Shown here piece by piece: positions 18,238-26,937 of a stretch of 64,000 bases of DNA. The DNA is from Pedobacter sp. BMA (GTDB lineage Bacteria > Bacteroidota > Bacteroidia > Sphingobacteriales > Sphingobacteriaceae). The position numbers and the translations under genes are program-made. The DNA is taken from positions 496,001 through 560,000 of the forward strand of contig NZ_LECU01000005.1 of NCBI RefSeq assembly GCF_001027745.1. The letters are read 5' to 3'. Below the pieces are notes generated by a model, which searched no databases, had not been told where the DNA came from, and saw nothing but the letters and a program-made list of their open reading frames with translations. Each line of letters opens with the position of its first letter. Position 1 is the stretch's first letter.

Positions 18238-19506
18238 ATGAGAACAACCTTCAGCTTTTTGTTTACCAGTTTAATTGCGCTTAGCGCATGTGGCCAGCCC
18301 AAGCCGATTGAACAGGAATTAGGCCAGGGACTAAATGGCAAGACACGTAAAACCGCTATCAGAACCATGCCGCTTCCGTCCTCTTTCAAAACCGGAGCCG
18401 AGCAAACTGAAAAATATCTGCCCTTATTGAAAGGGAAACGCATTGGTATGGTGGTTAACCCAACTTCCGTGATTGGCGATCAGGCCTCGGTAGACAGCTT
18501 GCTGAAAAGAGGGGTTACAATTCAGAAAATATTCGGACCAGAACATGGTTTCAGGGGAAATACAAGCGCAGGTGTTTCTGTAAAAGATGATGTGGATACC
18601 AAAACAGGTATTAAAGCCATTTCGCTCTATGGAAAACACAGCACGCCAACAACCGAAGATTTAGCAGATATTGATCTGATGGTATTCGATATACAGGATG
18701 TTGGCGTTCGTTTTTACACCTACATCAATACGCTGCAACACGTGATGGAAGCCTGTGCGGCAAACAATAAAGAACTCTTAATACTAGACCGCCCTAACCC
18801 TAACGGCTATCTCATTGATGGGCCCATACTCGACCCTAAATTTAAATCAGGAATCGGTATCCAGCCCATTCCCATTGCTCACGGACTAACAGTTGGAGAA
18901 TATGCACAAATGCTGAATGGCGAAGGTTGGCTAAAGGATAAAGTGAAGTGCAAAATCACCATCATTAAAAATGCGGGTTATAACCATGATATGGAGTATA
19001 CCTTACCTGTAAAACCATCACCAAATTTAAACACCCAACAGGCCATCATGCTCTACCCTTCTACCTGTCTGTTCGAAGGTACGTACCTAAACCACGGCCG
19101 TGGTACCATGTTTCCTTTTACCATAGTTGGTGCACCTTATCTGAAAGACAAATTCGAATTTAGCTTTACCCCAAAAAGCATTAAAGGTATGTCTGAAACA
19201 CCATTATTTCAGGATCAGGTGTGTTATGGATTGGATTTAAGGCAATATGATGTTACAGCGTTGAGAAAATCCAAACAAGTGAATATTTCCTGGCTCATTG
19301 AGCTGTATAATGCATCACCAAAAAAAGAAGACTTCTTTAATACTAAACTAAGTAAAGAGATGGGAACAATTGAAAGACTGGTTGGTGTGGCAGATTTCAG
19401 GCAGCAGGTAATTGACGGAAAAAGTGAAAAGGAAATCAGAGCCAGCTGGGAACCCGGACTAAGCGCTTACAAAACGATGCGTAAAAAGTATCTGATTTAT
19501 GATTAG
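18238..19506 (+). CDS. DUF1343 lipoprotein, NamZ-type exo-beta-N-acetylmuramidase (GH171)
   Basis: A 422-residue protein with a lipoprotein signal (lipobox LSAC, Cys18), so probably anchored in a membrane facing the periplasm. The DUF1343 core starts at LPLLKGKRIGMVVNPTSV and includes KIFGPEHGFRG, VFDIQDVGVRFYTYI, LLILDRPNPNG and LNHGRGTMFPF. Characterised members (NamZ of Bacillus and Tannerella) release MurNAc from the non-reducing end of peptidoglycan fragments. Transcribed alone. Peptidoglycan turnover or salvage is the most likely job here. Confidence 0.88.
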   Translation: MRTTFSFLFTSLIALSACGQPKPIEQELGQGLNGKTRKTAIRTMPLPSSFKTGAEQTEKYLPLLKGKRIGMVVNPTSVIGDQASVDSLLKRGVTIQKIFGPEHGFRGNTSAGVSVKDDVDTKTGIKAISLYGKHSTPTTEDLADIDLMVFDIQDVGVRFYTYINTLQHVMEACAANNKELLILDRPNPNGYLIDGPILDPKFKSGIGIQPIPIAHGLTVGEYAQMLNGEGWLKDKVKCKITIIKNAGYNHDMEYTLPVKPSPNLNTQQAIMLYPSTCLFEGTYLNHGRGTMFPFTIVGAPYLKDKFEFSFTPKSIKGMSETPLFQDQVCYGLDLRQYDVTALRKSKQVNISWLIELYNASPKKEDFFNTKLSKEMGTIERLVGVADFRQQVIDGKSEKEIRASWEPGLSAYKTMRKKYLIYD

Positions 19507-19601
19507 TGAAACAACTTTAAAGCTTATGGTGTTCTATTAAAGAGTTGGGAACTGACATTCAAATTCACTAATTCATTCATTTACTAATTCAATAAACAAA
19601 A

Positions 19602-19811
19602 ATGATGAGCGGACCGAAAGAAAAAAGCGATAAACCAGGAAGCAATTACCAGGAGGAAGTACCAAAAGGCAGAAAACCTGTAGATCACCAGACCGTGCGT
19701 AAACCAGGAGACAGTACCCCTAATAAGGCGCCTAAAACAAATAATCCTGCACAACAGCGTGAAACGGAAGAACAGCCTGTTCAACCAATTAAAAAAGCGC
19801 CAAAAGAATAA
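19602..19811 (+). CDS. Small disordered Pro/Lys/Glu-rich protein
   Basis: A 69-residue, highly charged frame with no hydrophobic stretch, rich in Lys, Pro, Gln and Glu, and with no cysteine or tryptophan. It looks intrinsically disordered and I do not recognise a family. Support for it being real is modest: its stop is 6 bases before a strong hairpin, and its composition is protein-like. The overlapping minus-strand frame is Phe/Arg/Ile-rich and looks like its antisense shadow. ATG at 19602 or 19605 could be used. Confidence 0.5.
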   Translation: MMSGPKEKSDKPGSNYQEEVPKGRKPVDHQTVRKPGDSTPNKAPKTNNPAQQRETEEQPVQPIKKAPKE

Positions 19812-19817
19812 ACACTT

Positions 19818-19851
19818 ATCAAAGCAGTCAATATTAATTGGCTGCTTTGAT
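19818..19851. terminator. Hairpin between convergent genes, probable bidirectional terminator
   Basis: A 15-base stem pairs 19818-19832 (ATCAAAGCAGTCAAT) with 19837-19851, including one G-T pair, around the loop ATTA. It falls in the 43 bases between the small plus-strand gene and the topoisomerase stop. The T runs are weak, so efficiency is uncertain. Confidence 0.7.
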
Positions 19852-19854
19852 GCA

Positions 19855-20904
19855 TCAGGTTGTTTTGCTGTTTGCCTTCAGAAAAGATAACAGCACCTTT
19901 TCATCGTGATCCAGATTGATCTTTCCTAATGTCTTCGCATTGTTCATTTTCTTAAGATACTTGCCTAACTCGTCATTCTCATACGCGGTAAGCAACAAAG
20001 GGTAAACATACGAGCTTTTACAAACGGCCCGGGTATTCCCTAGCTTTTTTGCGACACAATCTAACACAGACACAATAGCCTTTTTAGAGTTAAGATTAAA
20101 GTCTTTATCATTGCTACATTTAGCAAACTGCCTCAATGCTTCCAGCGTTCCTCCCCAGGTCCTGAAATCTTTCGCCGTGAAATCATCGCCGGTAATTTCC
20201 TTAATATAGTTGTTGATCTTTCCGGAGTCAATACCCCTATGTTCTTTACCATTAGTGTAGTACTGAAACAGTTCCTGACCCGGAATGTCCCTGCATTTCT
20301 TCACCAGCTTAGCCAGCGACCGGTCATTTAGCTCCAGCTGCTGCTTTACTCCTTTTTTCCCAATAAAATCCATCAGGATTTTGCTGCCATTTATCTTCAC
20401 ATGCTTGTCGCGCAGCGTCGTTAAACCAAATGATCCGTAAAGCTCTTTATAGCTTTCATTGCCCACTCTAATCAATGTTTTTTGTAAAACATCCACAGAA
20501 ATAGCCAGCACCTTGCGCTCATCCAGATCCTTTCTGCGAAGGTCTTTCGCCAGGTTTTTTCTCGCTGCTGGCAGCGCTCTTCCAAATTCCAGCAGCCTGA
20601 AATATTTATCTTCCGAACGGCGGCTGGTCCATTTAGGGTGGTATTTATATTGTTTTCTTCCTGCAGCGTCGGTACCCGTAACCTGCAGGTAGGCATTCGG
20701 CTTGTTTGCAATCCATACATTTTGCCACGCCGGCGGAATTACCAGGGACTTGATTCGGCTCAGGTGTTTTTCATCCGATACCCGATCCCCGTTTTTATCC
20801 TCATAGTGAAATTTCCCGGGCTTACCTTTCCGGTAAATACCAGGCATGGCATCAGTTACATATACCAGTCCACTCTCTTTTACAACATCTTTGCCTTGTA
20901 CCAT
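19855..20904 (-). CDS. Poxvirus-type DNA topoisomerase IB
   Basis: A 349-residue tyrosine topoisomerase that relaxes supercoils through a 3'-phosphotyrosyl intermediate. The N-terminal domain has IPPAWQNVWI and KYHPKW. The catalytic set can be placed as Arg in LIRVGNESY, Lys in the KHVKINGSK region, Arg in AKDFRTWGGT, and the nucleophile Tyr299 in CKSSYVYP. Length fits the bacterial family. Bacterial topoisomerase IB is accessory and patchily distributed. Divergent from fmt with 90 bases between starts. Confidence 0.92.
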   Translation of the reverse strand: MVQGKDVVKESGLVYVTDAMPGIYRKGKPGKFHYEDKNGDRVSDEKHLSRIKSLVIPPAWQNVWIANKPNAYLQVTGTDAAGRKQYKYHPKWTSRRSEDKYFRLLEFGRALPAARKNLAKDLRRKDLDERKVLAISVDVLQKTLIRVGNESYKELYGSFGLTTLRDKHVKINGSKILMDFIGKKGVKQQLELNDRSLAKLVKKCRDIPGQELFQYYTNGKEHRGIDSGKINNYIKEITGDDFTAKDFRTWGGTLEALRQFAKCSNDKDFNLNSKKAIVSVLDCVAKKLGNTRAVCKSSYVYPLLLTAYENDELGKYLKKMNNAKTLGKINLDHDEKVLLSFLKANSKTT

Positions 20905-20994
20905 TTTTACCTGTAACTATGGGGTTATTTTAGTTATTTTGTAAAACCTTAACACCCCTGTTCACGTTAATTTTAGAAACACAACATATTATTT

Positions 20995-21903
20995 ATGAAA
21001 ATAGTTTTTATGGGTACGCCCGATTTCGCTGTTGCTTCTTTAGATGCCCTGGTACAAGCCAATTTTGATGTAGTTGCCGTGGTAACTGCACCAGATAAAC
21101 CAGCGGGAAGGGGACAAAAAATGAATGAAAGCGCGGTAAAAAGATACGCTGTTGAAAAGGGAATACCGGTTCTACAACCCGAAAAACTTAAAAACCCTGA
21201 ATTTATTGAAGTGCTGAAAACGTACCAGGCCGATCTGCAGGTAGTGGTTGCTTTTAGAATGTTGCCTGAACTGGTTTGGAATATGCCGCCAAAAGGAACA
21301 ATCAACCTGCACGGTTCTTTATTACCGCAATATCGAGGTGCGGCACCAATAAATCACGCCATCATTAACGGAGAAAAAGAAAGCGGCGTAACTACCTTTT
21401 TCCTGAAACATGAAATAGATACCGGCGATATCATTTTAAGCGATAGTGTTGCAATAGGAGACGACGAAACTGCAGGAGAGCTACACGATAAACTAATGGC
21501 CATCGGAGCCAGCCTGATTGTGAAAACTTTAAAAGCCATTGAAGCCGGAGAGGTACAGGAGCAGCCGCAACCGCAAAGTGACGACTTGAAGCATGCACCC
21601 AAAATTTTCAAAGACGATTGTAAAATAGATTGGAACAACGATTCTCTAACCATTCATAACCTGATAAGAGGCCTGAGTCCTTACCCAACCGCTTTTACGA
21701 TTCTGAACGATAAAACCTTGAAAATTTTCAAGGCTGAAATAGAAGATAAAGAATCAGCAATTGTAGCTGGTGGATTCTTAACAGATGGTAAAACCTATTT
21801 GAAATTTGCCACCAAAAATGGATTCATCAAACTGCTCGATATTCAATATGAAGGAAAAAAGAGAATGCTAATAGCCGATTTTCTGAGAGGCATGAGACTA
21901 TAA
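20995..21903 (+). CDS. fmt: Methionyl-tRNA formyltransferase
   Basis: Formylates the initiator Met-tRNA using 10-formyl-tetrahydrofolate. 302 residues. The Rossmann start KIVFMGTPDFAVASLDAL and the catalytic block INLHGSLLPQYRGAAPINHA, with GVTTFFLKHEIDTGDII, are textbook. The C-terminal tRNA-binding domain follows from about residue 205 (LIRGLSPYPTAFT). No def gene is next to it, unlike in many bacteria. Confidence 0.97.
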   Translation: MKIVFMGTPDFAVASLDALVQANFDVVAVVTAPDKPAGRGQKMNESAVKRYAVEKGIPVLQPEKLKNPEFIEVLKTYQADLQVVVAFRMLPELVWNMPPKGTINLHGSLLPQYRGAAPINHAIINGEKESGVTTFFLKHEIDTGDIILSDSVAIGDDETAGELHDKLMAIGASLIVKTLKAIEAGEVQEQPQPQSDDLKHAPKIFKDDCKIDWNNDSLTIHNLIRGLSPYPTAFTILNDKTLKIFKAEIEDKESAIVAGGFLTDGKTYLKFATKNGFIKLLDIQYEGKKRMLIADFLRGMRL

Positions 21904-21956
21904 CAGCAACAAGTAATCAAGATTTGTATTTGATTGAAGGATGATAAGTCACACCA

Positions 21957-22796
21957 CTATAGATTATTCAACTTTTCAATCAAATACTTCGACACTTCAT
22001 TGAAATACCGCTTTCGGCCATAACCCATTACCCACTGAATGCCCTGCGTAGCATTGGTAATGAAAACTTCCTCGGCCTCTTTCAGTATCTCCGGATTGAT
22101 TTGTGCTTCAATTAATGCGATATCATTCATTTTTGCAATCTGCATAATCGCGGTTCTCATTACACCACTCACGCATCCTTCAGTCAACGCGGGTGTGTAA
22201 ATCTGATTGTTATATACCACAAACACATTTGCACTGATGCTCTCGCATAAAAACCCACTCTGATTTAATATCATGGCCTCATCAAGCCTGTTCTGACTTT
22301 TAAATATTCCTGCCATCACATACAGCAAAGCATTGGAAGTTTTGAAATTCGAAAGCTTGTTAATTGGCTTGGTAATTTCATCATAAACATCAATAATCAA
22401 TCCTTTGTTATTGAGCTGATATTGGGTATCTTTCAATGCATAGCCCTCTAAAATATAACTGCCTTTATTGGTTTCAGGGGTATAAACACCACTCCCCTGC
22501 CTGTATACCGATAAGCGGAAGCGGGCATTACCATTCCACCGGTTCTTTTTTGCCAGATCCAGGGTTTTCTGGCGGATGAAATAATCATCCATCAGCGAGT
22601 GCCCGTCAATCTTCAGCGCTTTCATGCCTCCAACCAAACGGTCGGCATGCAAATCAGCAAACTGAAGTTTATTGTCGATCATTCTCATGCTCTCGAAGAG
22701 GCCATCACCAAATTTAAATCCTCTGTTCGAGGCGGTTAGAACTGGTGTGTCTACATCATGAAATTCATCATTTAATAACAGATATTGTTGAGGCAT
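21957..22796 (-). CDS. pabC: Class IV aminotransferase, probable 4-amino-4-deoxychorismate lyase
   Basis: PLP enzyme of 279 residues of fold type IV. The N-terminal TASNRGFKFGDGLFESMRM, the PLP lysine in LSNFKTSNALLYVM and the DEAMILNQSGFLCESISANVF block are clear. Branched-chain and D-amino-acid transaminases share this fold, so the lyase assignment is inferred, helped by a PabB-type gene in the same window. It starts 3 bases after the rluD stop and is surely co-transcribed with it. Confidence 0.78.
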   Translation of the reverse strand: MPQQYLLLNDEFHDVDTPVLTASNRGFKFGDGLFESMRMIDNKLQFADLHADRLVGGMKALKIDGHSLMDDYFIRQKTLDLAKKNRWNGNARFRLSVYRQGSGVYTPETNKGSYILEGYALKDTQYQLNNKGLIIDVYDEITKPINKLSNFKTSNALLYVMAGIFKSQNRLDEAMILNQSGFLCESISANVFVVYNNQIYTPALTEGCVSGVMRTAIMQIAKMNDIALIEAQINPEILKEAEEVFITNATQGIQWVMGYGRKRYFNEVSKYLIEKLNNL

Positions 22797-22799
22797 ATT

Positions 22800-23828
22800 T
22801 TATGATGTAGCAACGTAATTTTCCCATTTGCCCAATCCAGCTTTAAAATCAGCGGGCAATGGCGATTCAAAAAACATATATTCTTTTGTGGTTGGATGAA
22901 TAAAACCCAAACTCTGCGCATGTAAAGCCTGTCGGGGTAAAAGTTCAAAGCAATTATCTACAAATTGTTTGTACTTATTAAACGTAGTTCCTTTCAAAAT
23001 CTTATCTCCGCCATACATCGCATCGTTAAACAGCGGATGGCCAATGTGTTGCATATGAGCCCTGATCTGATGTGTACGCCCGGTTTCCAGCTCACAGCTG
23101 ATCAGCGTTACATATCCAAGGCGTTTTAAAACCTTATAATGAGTAACCGACCATTTTCCTTTCTCTTCATCATCATAAATATCCATTACTCTCCGGTCTT
23201 TCACACTCCGTCCGATATATCCTGTAACCGTTCCATCATTTTCAATATCACCCCATGCAAGGGCAATGTATTTCCGGGTAATCGTATGATCAAAAAATTG
23301 TTTGGCAAGATGGGTAATTGAACGCTCATTCTTGCTGATCAGCAACAGGCCAGAGGTGTCTTTATCAATACGGTGTACCAAACCAGGGCGCCCATCATTA
23401 CCAGGCAACTGTGGCAACTGCTCAAAGTGAAAAGCAAGCGCATTTACCAGCGTGCCGGTATAGTTGTTAAAACCAGGATGAACTACCATTCCGGCAACCT
23501 TATTCACCACTAACAGGTCGTTATCTTCGTACACAATATCTATCGGTATATCTTCCGGGTAAACTTCGGTGTCGCGTGGCGGATGTGGCAGCACAATGGA
23601 AATTTCATCAAAGGGCTTAACCTTATAACTTGCTTTAATCTGCTTTTGATTTACCAGCACATTACCCGCGTCTATTGCATTCTGAATACGGTTCCTCGAA
23701 GCATTCTCTACACGCACCATCAAAAATTTATCGATCCGAAGTAACGATTGCCCCTTATCAACAATAATCTTTAAATGTTCATATAATTCCTGCTCTTCCG
23801 ATTCCTGCAATTCGACCACATTTTCCAT
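22800..23828 (-). CDS. rluD: RluA-family 23S rRNA pseudouridine synthase (RluD-like)
   Basis: Modifies uridines in the large-subunit rRNA. 342 residues from the ATG at 23828. It has an N-terminal S4 RNA-binding domain (LLRIDKFLMVRVENASRNRIQNAI) and the catalytic motif HRIDKDTSGLLL with its aspartate. ETGRTHQIRAHMQHIGHPLFND follows. An ATG nine codons further upstream is rejected because a perfect -7 box (23833-23840) lies inside that extension. First gene of the rluD-pabC operon. Confidence 0.9.
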   Translation of the reverse strand: MENVVELQESEEQELYEHLKIIVDKGQSLLRIDKFLMVRVENASRNRIQNAIDAGNVLVNQKQIKASYKVKPFDEISIVLPHPPRDTEVYPEDIPIDIVYEDNDLLVVNKVAGMVVHPGFNNYTGTLVNALAFHFEQLPQLPGNDGRPGLVHRIDKDTSGLLLISKNERSITHLAKQFFDHTITRKYIALAWGDIENDGTVTGYIGRSVKDRRVMDIYDDEEKGKWSVTHYKVLKRLGYVTLISCELETGRTHQIRAHMQHIGHPLFNDAMYGGDKILKGTTFNKYKQFVDNCFELLPRQALHAQSLGFIHPTTKEYMFFESPLPADFKAGLGKWENYVATS

Positions 23829-23832
23829 TCCG

Positions 23833-23840
23833 CAAAAATA
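23833..23840 (-). promoter_or_regulatory. -7 box of rluD, probable leaderless start
   Basis: On the minus strand TATTTTTG is followed by only four bases (CGGA) and then the ATG at 23828. If this box is used, transcription would begin at or next to the start codon. Confidence 0.5.
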
Positions 23841-23919
23841 AACTTTTACAGGCAAGATTTTAGAATTAAAAAAACACCATTATCTTTACTTTAAAATCAA
23901 ACTATTTTAACTCATCAAC

Positions 23920-24948
23920 ATGAAGAAACGTTACTCATTAAAGGCATTAATTGCCTTGTCTCTGCTTGGCCTTACGCAAACGGCAAGCGCTCAGCAGGAT
24001 GTTGGAAGCCTGTTTGTTTCCGGTCCCGGAGACGCAACAAAACTCATCAATGCTTACCTCGACCCACTGTACAAAGGCCTGGGACAAGGATTAACTGATG
24101 GCTGGACAAATACTGCCAAATCAAAAGGCTTTTTAAAATTTGATGTCAGATTCTCTGTTTCCGGAGCTGCAGTGCCAACTTCAGCAAGAAGTTATGACGT
24201 AAATGCACTCGGGTTGACTAATATCAAACCGGCTATTGGAGCATCTTCAATTGGTCCAACTGCCTTTGGTGATGATCAGGATGGTGGAAGAATGGAAGTG
24301 GTAGCCGATAATGGATTTAGAACCGGAAGATTCTTTAACCTGCCCAAAGGTTTGGGATTCCATACGGTTCCAGCAGCACAGATTCAGGCCACATTAGGTT
24401 TACCAAAAAACATTGACGTCACATTGCGGGCCATGCCTAAAATTAAATTCGGTAGCGATCTGGGAAGTTTATCGATGATTGGAGTGGGTGCCAAGATTGA
24501 AGTTTTACCACTGATTATGGGTAAAGCCGATAAACTGGTTCCTGTAGATGTTGCACTATTCGCAGGCTTTACACAATACAAATACAGCCTGGATCTGAAC
24601 ATCGACAATGTTGCTAACTCTGATCAACGCATTGATGCAAAGTTTAACGGTGTAAATATCGATGCCATTGTATCCAAAAAGATTGTCTTTTTCACCCCAT
24701 TTGCCAGCATTGGTTACCAAACATCAAATACTAATCTGAAAGCTTTAGGTACTTATCGTTTTGCTACGGGTCCGGCAACATCGGCCACATATGTTGATCC
24801 GGTTTCAGTGAAACAAACGGATATCGATGGAATAAAAGGAAGTATTGGCTTCCAGTTGAAATTTGGATTCTTCAAGTTTTACACCTCCTATACTCAATCT
24901 AAATATAGCATGTTTAATGGCGGTATTGGCTTAGGCATAGGAAATTAA
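23920..24948 (+). CDS. DUF6588 family outer-membrane-like protein
   Basis: A 342-residue secreted protein with a clear signal peptide (ends near QTASAQQ). The body is Gly/Ser-rich with alternating beta patterns, and the C-terminus (FGFFKFYTSYTQSKYSMFNGGIGLGIGN) resembles the final strand of an outer-membrane barrel. DUF6588 is assigned from this overall pattern; no activity is known. Transcribed alone, with a terminator 22 bases after the stop. Confidence 0.68.
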   Translation: MKKRYSLKALIALSLLGLTQTASAQQDVGSLFVSGPGDATKLINAYLDPLYKGLGQGLTDGWTNTAKSKGFLKFDVRFSVSGAAVPTSARSYDVNALGLTNIKPAIGASSIGPTAFGDDQDGGRMEVVADNGFRTGRFFNLPKGLGFHTVPAAQIQATLGLPKNIDVTLRAMPKIKFGSDLGSLSMIGVGAKIEVLPLIMGKADKLVPVDVALFAGFTQYKYSLDLNIDNVANSDQRIDAKFNGVNIDAIVSKKIVFFTPFASIGYQTSNTNLKALGTYRFATGPATSATYVDPVSVKQTDIDGIKGSIGFQLKFGFFKFYTSYTQSKYSMFNGGIGLGIGN

Positions 24949-24970
24949 TCAGATTTTTCTATTCATGAAT

Positions 24971-25000
24971 AAAAACACCTGGATATTTCAGGTGTTTTTT
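24971..25000 (+). terminator. Rho-independent terminator of the DUF6588 gene
   Basis: AAAAACACCTG (24971-24981) pairs perfectly with CAGGTGTTTTT (24989-24999) around a 7-base loop and ends in a T run. The next gene begins with GTG only 12 bases later. Confidence 0.9.
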
Positions 25001-25011
25001 ACTTTTACATT

Positions 25012-25881
25012 GTGTTTGAAAAACTAAATAGCCCCGTTGAGCAGTTGAATTACGCGCCGTTTAGCAACTTATTTGTGAAGCGCGATGATCTCATTGATCC
25101 TTTCATTTCCGGCAATAAATGGCGTAAGCTGAAATATATTCTGGCAAAGGCTACAGCAGCCAATAAAAACCACCTGGTTACATTTGGCGGTGCCTACTCC
25201 AATCACCTGGTTGCAACCGCAGCAGCAGCAGCAAGAACTGGCTTGAAAGCAACGGCCTTTGTACGTGGAGAAGCCGTTAATAACGAAATGCTGATGCTTT
25301 GCCGCTTATTTGGCATGGAGCTGATTTTTACCGACCGTGAGAGCTATCGTAGTAAGAAAGAACTTTATGGCAATTATTTTGCAGATGACCCCGAGGCCTA
25401 TTTCATTGATGAAGGTGGCGCTTCACCCGAAGCGGCAATAGGCTGTGCAGAAATCATTCAGGAACTTCCTGCAAGATATGATCATATCTTTTGCGCTGCC
25501 GGCACCGGTACAACGGCTGCAGGCCTGCTTGCAGGCATACAAAAGCATGAGCTGGACACCAACCTTCATGTTGTATCTGCACTAAAAGGCGGTAGCTTTC
25601 TGATGGATGAAATTAGTAGTATTACACCAGCTTCTGCCCATCTGCATTTACATACCGAATATCATTTCGGTGGGTACGCCAAAACAACGCCAGATCTGAT
25701 TTACTTTATTAAAAATTTTACCGGTCAAACCGGCTTGCTCATTGATCCTGTTTACACAGCCAAAATGTTCTATGCCATTACAGATCTTCGGCAGAAGGGT
25801 ATCCTTCATCAGGATGATAAAATTCTGGCGATACATACCGGGGGATTGCTGGGTATGTTTGGCATGAAAGACAAATTTTAA
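25012..25881 (+). CDS. D-cysteine desulfhydrase / ACC deaminase-like PLP enzyme
   Basis: Fold-type II PLP enzyme of 289 residues, shorter than classical ACC deaminases (about 330). The PLP lysine is in SGNKWRKLKYIL, the phosphate-binding region is FGGAYSNHLVATAAAAA, and the C-terminal end is IHTGGLLGMFGM. Members break down D-cysteine or 1-aminocyclopropane-1-carboxylate; these cannot be separated by eye. The start is GTG: no in-frame ATG exists between it and the stop at 24970, which lies in the upstream terminator. A box TACTTTTA (25000-25007), one base off TAnnTTTG, sits between terminator and start. Confidence 0.86.
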   Translation: MFEKLNSPVEQLNYAPFSNLFVKRDDLIDPFISGNKWRKLKYILAKATAANKNHLVTFGGAYSNHLVATAAAAARTGLKATAFVRGEAVNNEMLMLCRLFGMELIFTDRESYRSKKELYGNYFADDPEAYFIDEGGASPEAAIGCAEIIQELPARYDHIFCAAGTGTTAAGLLAGIQKHELDTNLHVVSALKGGSFLMDEISSITPASAHLHLHTEYHFGGYAKTTPDLIYFIKNFTGQTGLLIDPVYTAKMFYAITDLRQKGILHQDDKILAIHTGGLLGMFGMKDKF

Positions 25882-25913
25882 AAAAGCCTTCTCTTATTAC
25901 GGAGAAGGCTTTT
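25882..25913. terminator. Bidirectional terminator between convergent genes
   Basis: AAAAGCCTTCTC (25882-25893) pairs with GAGAAGGCTTTT (25902-25913) around an 8-base loop. It overlaps the last base region of the PLP enzyme and lies 9 bases from the msrA stop, with A/T runs on both sides. Confidence 0.9.
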
Positions 25914-25922
25914 GATCTTTTG

Positions 25923-26414
25923 CTAAGACAACTTCCAGTCCGGACGTTCAAAATGGCAGGTATAACCGTAGGGAACTTTTTGAAGATAATCCTGATGATC
26001 TTCTTCCGCATTCCAGAAATCACCTGCAGGAACAACCTCCGTTACGATTTTACCTGGCCATTTCCCTGATTGTTCCAGCTCACCAATCAACTGCTCTGCA
26101 GTTTCTTTTTGAGCATCACTGAGATAAAATATGGCCGAACGGTATGACGTTCCGATGTCATTGCCCTGCCTGTTTTTGGTCGTTGGATCATGAATCTGGA
26201 AAAAATATTCCAGTAGTTTACGATACGATAATACCGCTGGATCGAATTCAATCTCAATGCCTTCGGCATGTGTGCCATGATTTCTATAAGTGGCATTTGG
26301 CACATCGCCACCAGTGTAACCGACAGTGGTATCAATTACCCCTTCCTGGTTGCGGACCAGGTCTTCTACTCCCCAGAAACAACCTCCCGCCAATATTGCT
26401 TTTTCAGTACTCAT
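25923..26414 (-). CDS. msrA: Peptide-methionine (S)-S-oxide reductase
   Basis: Repairs oxidised methionine. 163 residues. The catalytic cysteine is Cys12 in [10 protein letters not shown]. The blocks [43 protein letters not shown] and [11 protein letters not shown] are diagnostic. There is no fused MsrB domain. Monocistronic, with a perfect -7 box TAAATTTG (26430 to 26423 on the minus strand) eight bases before the ATG. Confidence 0.97.
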   Translation of the reverse strand: MSTEKAILAGGCFWGVEDLVRNQEGVIDTTVGYTGGDVPNATYRNHGTHAEGIEIEFDPAVLSYRKLLEYFFQIHDPTTKNRQGNDIGTSYRSAIFYLSDAQKETAEQLIGELEQSGKWPGKIVTEVVPAGDFWNAEEDHQDYLQKVPYGYTCHFERPDWKLS

Positions 26415-26422
26415 ATATTCTT

Positions 26423-26430
26423 CAAATTTA
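26423..26430 (-). promoter_or_regulatory. -7 box of msrA
   Basis: The minus strand reads TAAATTTG, a perfect TAnnTTTG, eight bases before the msrA ATG, so the leader would be only a few bases. No -33 TTG is visible. Confidence 0.5.
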
Positions 26431-26582
26431 AAAGCGATGCATTACAGCGCTATAACACTAATATCGTGAACAAAATCGGCTTATTTATCAGGTAATACAA
26501 AACCTGACATGCCACTAACCATCCATTAAACCAGCGGTCAGCGTCATTTGTTTAAAGTGATATTTAAAAAGTGCCCTGTAGG

Positions 26583-26702
26583 TGGGTTTAAAGGGATTTT
26601 TTTACCAAAAAGCGGGTTTAAATGGGTTTCACTTGGGTTTTAGCTGCATTTACCCAAACAAGGTGCAAGGAATGTCCAAGGAATGTCCAAGGAAAACCCA
26701 AG
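26583..26702. repeat. GGGTTT / AAGGAATGTCC repeat block with 10-bp inverted ends
   Basis: Four GGGTTT units occur at 26584-26641, spaced by short AT sequence. They are followed by two AAGGAATGTCC units and a third AAGGA (26668-26694). CTTGGGTTTT (26632-26641) pairs perfectly with AAAACCCAAG (26693-26702), enclosing the AAGGAATGTCC copies in a 51-base loop. Base composition and motif style differ from the neighbouring DNA. It may be a dispersed noncoding element or a degraded insertion; identity is unknown. Confidence 0.6.
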
Positions 26703-26870
26703 CGAGTTAAGTGCGACGGTACTAGGAATCTCCTGGATAGGTCGAACTGCGGTAAAGCCGGGAACGATGATTAACAATCAAAAAGTTTTCAACAATTCCG
26801 AAGTCTGAAAGTCGATGTTGTCCATAATCACAGTTTAAACTGTTTAAACCTGTTTTTCGGTAATCGGTAT

Positions 26871-26905
26871 AAAAAGCGCTTAAATTGTGATTCCTGGCGC
26901 TTTTT
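26871..26905 (+). terminator. Terminator-like hairpin inside the lat promoter region
   Basis: AAAAAGCGC (26871-26879) pairs perfectly with GCGCTTTTT (26897-26905) across a 17-base loop. No gene on the plus strand ends just upstream. It overlaps the spacer of the lat promoter, so it could insulate lat from upstream transcription. Confidence 0.65.
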
Positions 26906-26915
26906 ACTAAATTTG
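26884..26915 (+). promoter_or_regulatory. Promoter of lat
   Basis: ATTG (26884-26887), a 20-base spacer and a perfect TAAATTTG (26908-26915) match the Bacteroidota vegetative promoter. The lat ATG is 22 bases beyond the -7 box. Confidence 0.72.
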
Positions 26916-26937
26916 ATATACACCAAAATCAGATTTT

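Larger units (their letters stand above)
26415..26937. other. 520-base noncoding stretch between msrA and lat
   Basis: The largest gene-free region in the window. In order it holds the msrA promoter, a GGGTTT-rich and GTCCAAGG-rich repeat block (26583-26702), then GC-richer unique sequence to about 26775. A PmeI-like palindrome CAGTTTAAACTG (26831-26842), a terminator-like hairpin (26871-26905) and the lat promoter follow. I see no convincing open frame, tRNA or known RNA family. Confidence 0.6.

Noticed and set aside
19584..19784. 66-codon minus-strand frame opposite the small disordered gene
   Set aside because: Its composition (Phe, Arg, Ile, Trp rich) looks like the antisense of a Lys/Glu/Pro-rich gene, and it lacks a promoter-like box. 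The plus frame is preferred.
19855..20904. Horizontally acquired or viral topoisomerase
   Set aside because: Poxvirus-type topoisomerase IB is found in many bacteria. Codon use and surroundings look like the rest of the window, and no mobile genes flank it.
26583..26702. Possible riboswitch before lat
   Set aside because: The repeat block ends about 200 bases upstream of the lat promoter, so it would not be in the lat mRNA. No known riboswitch core was recognised.
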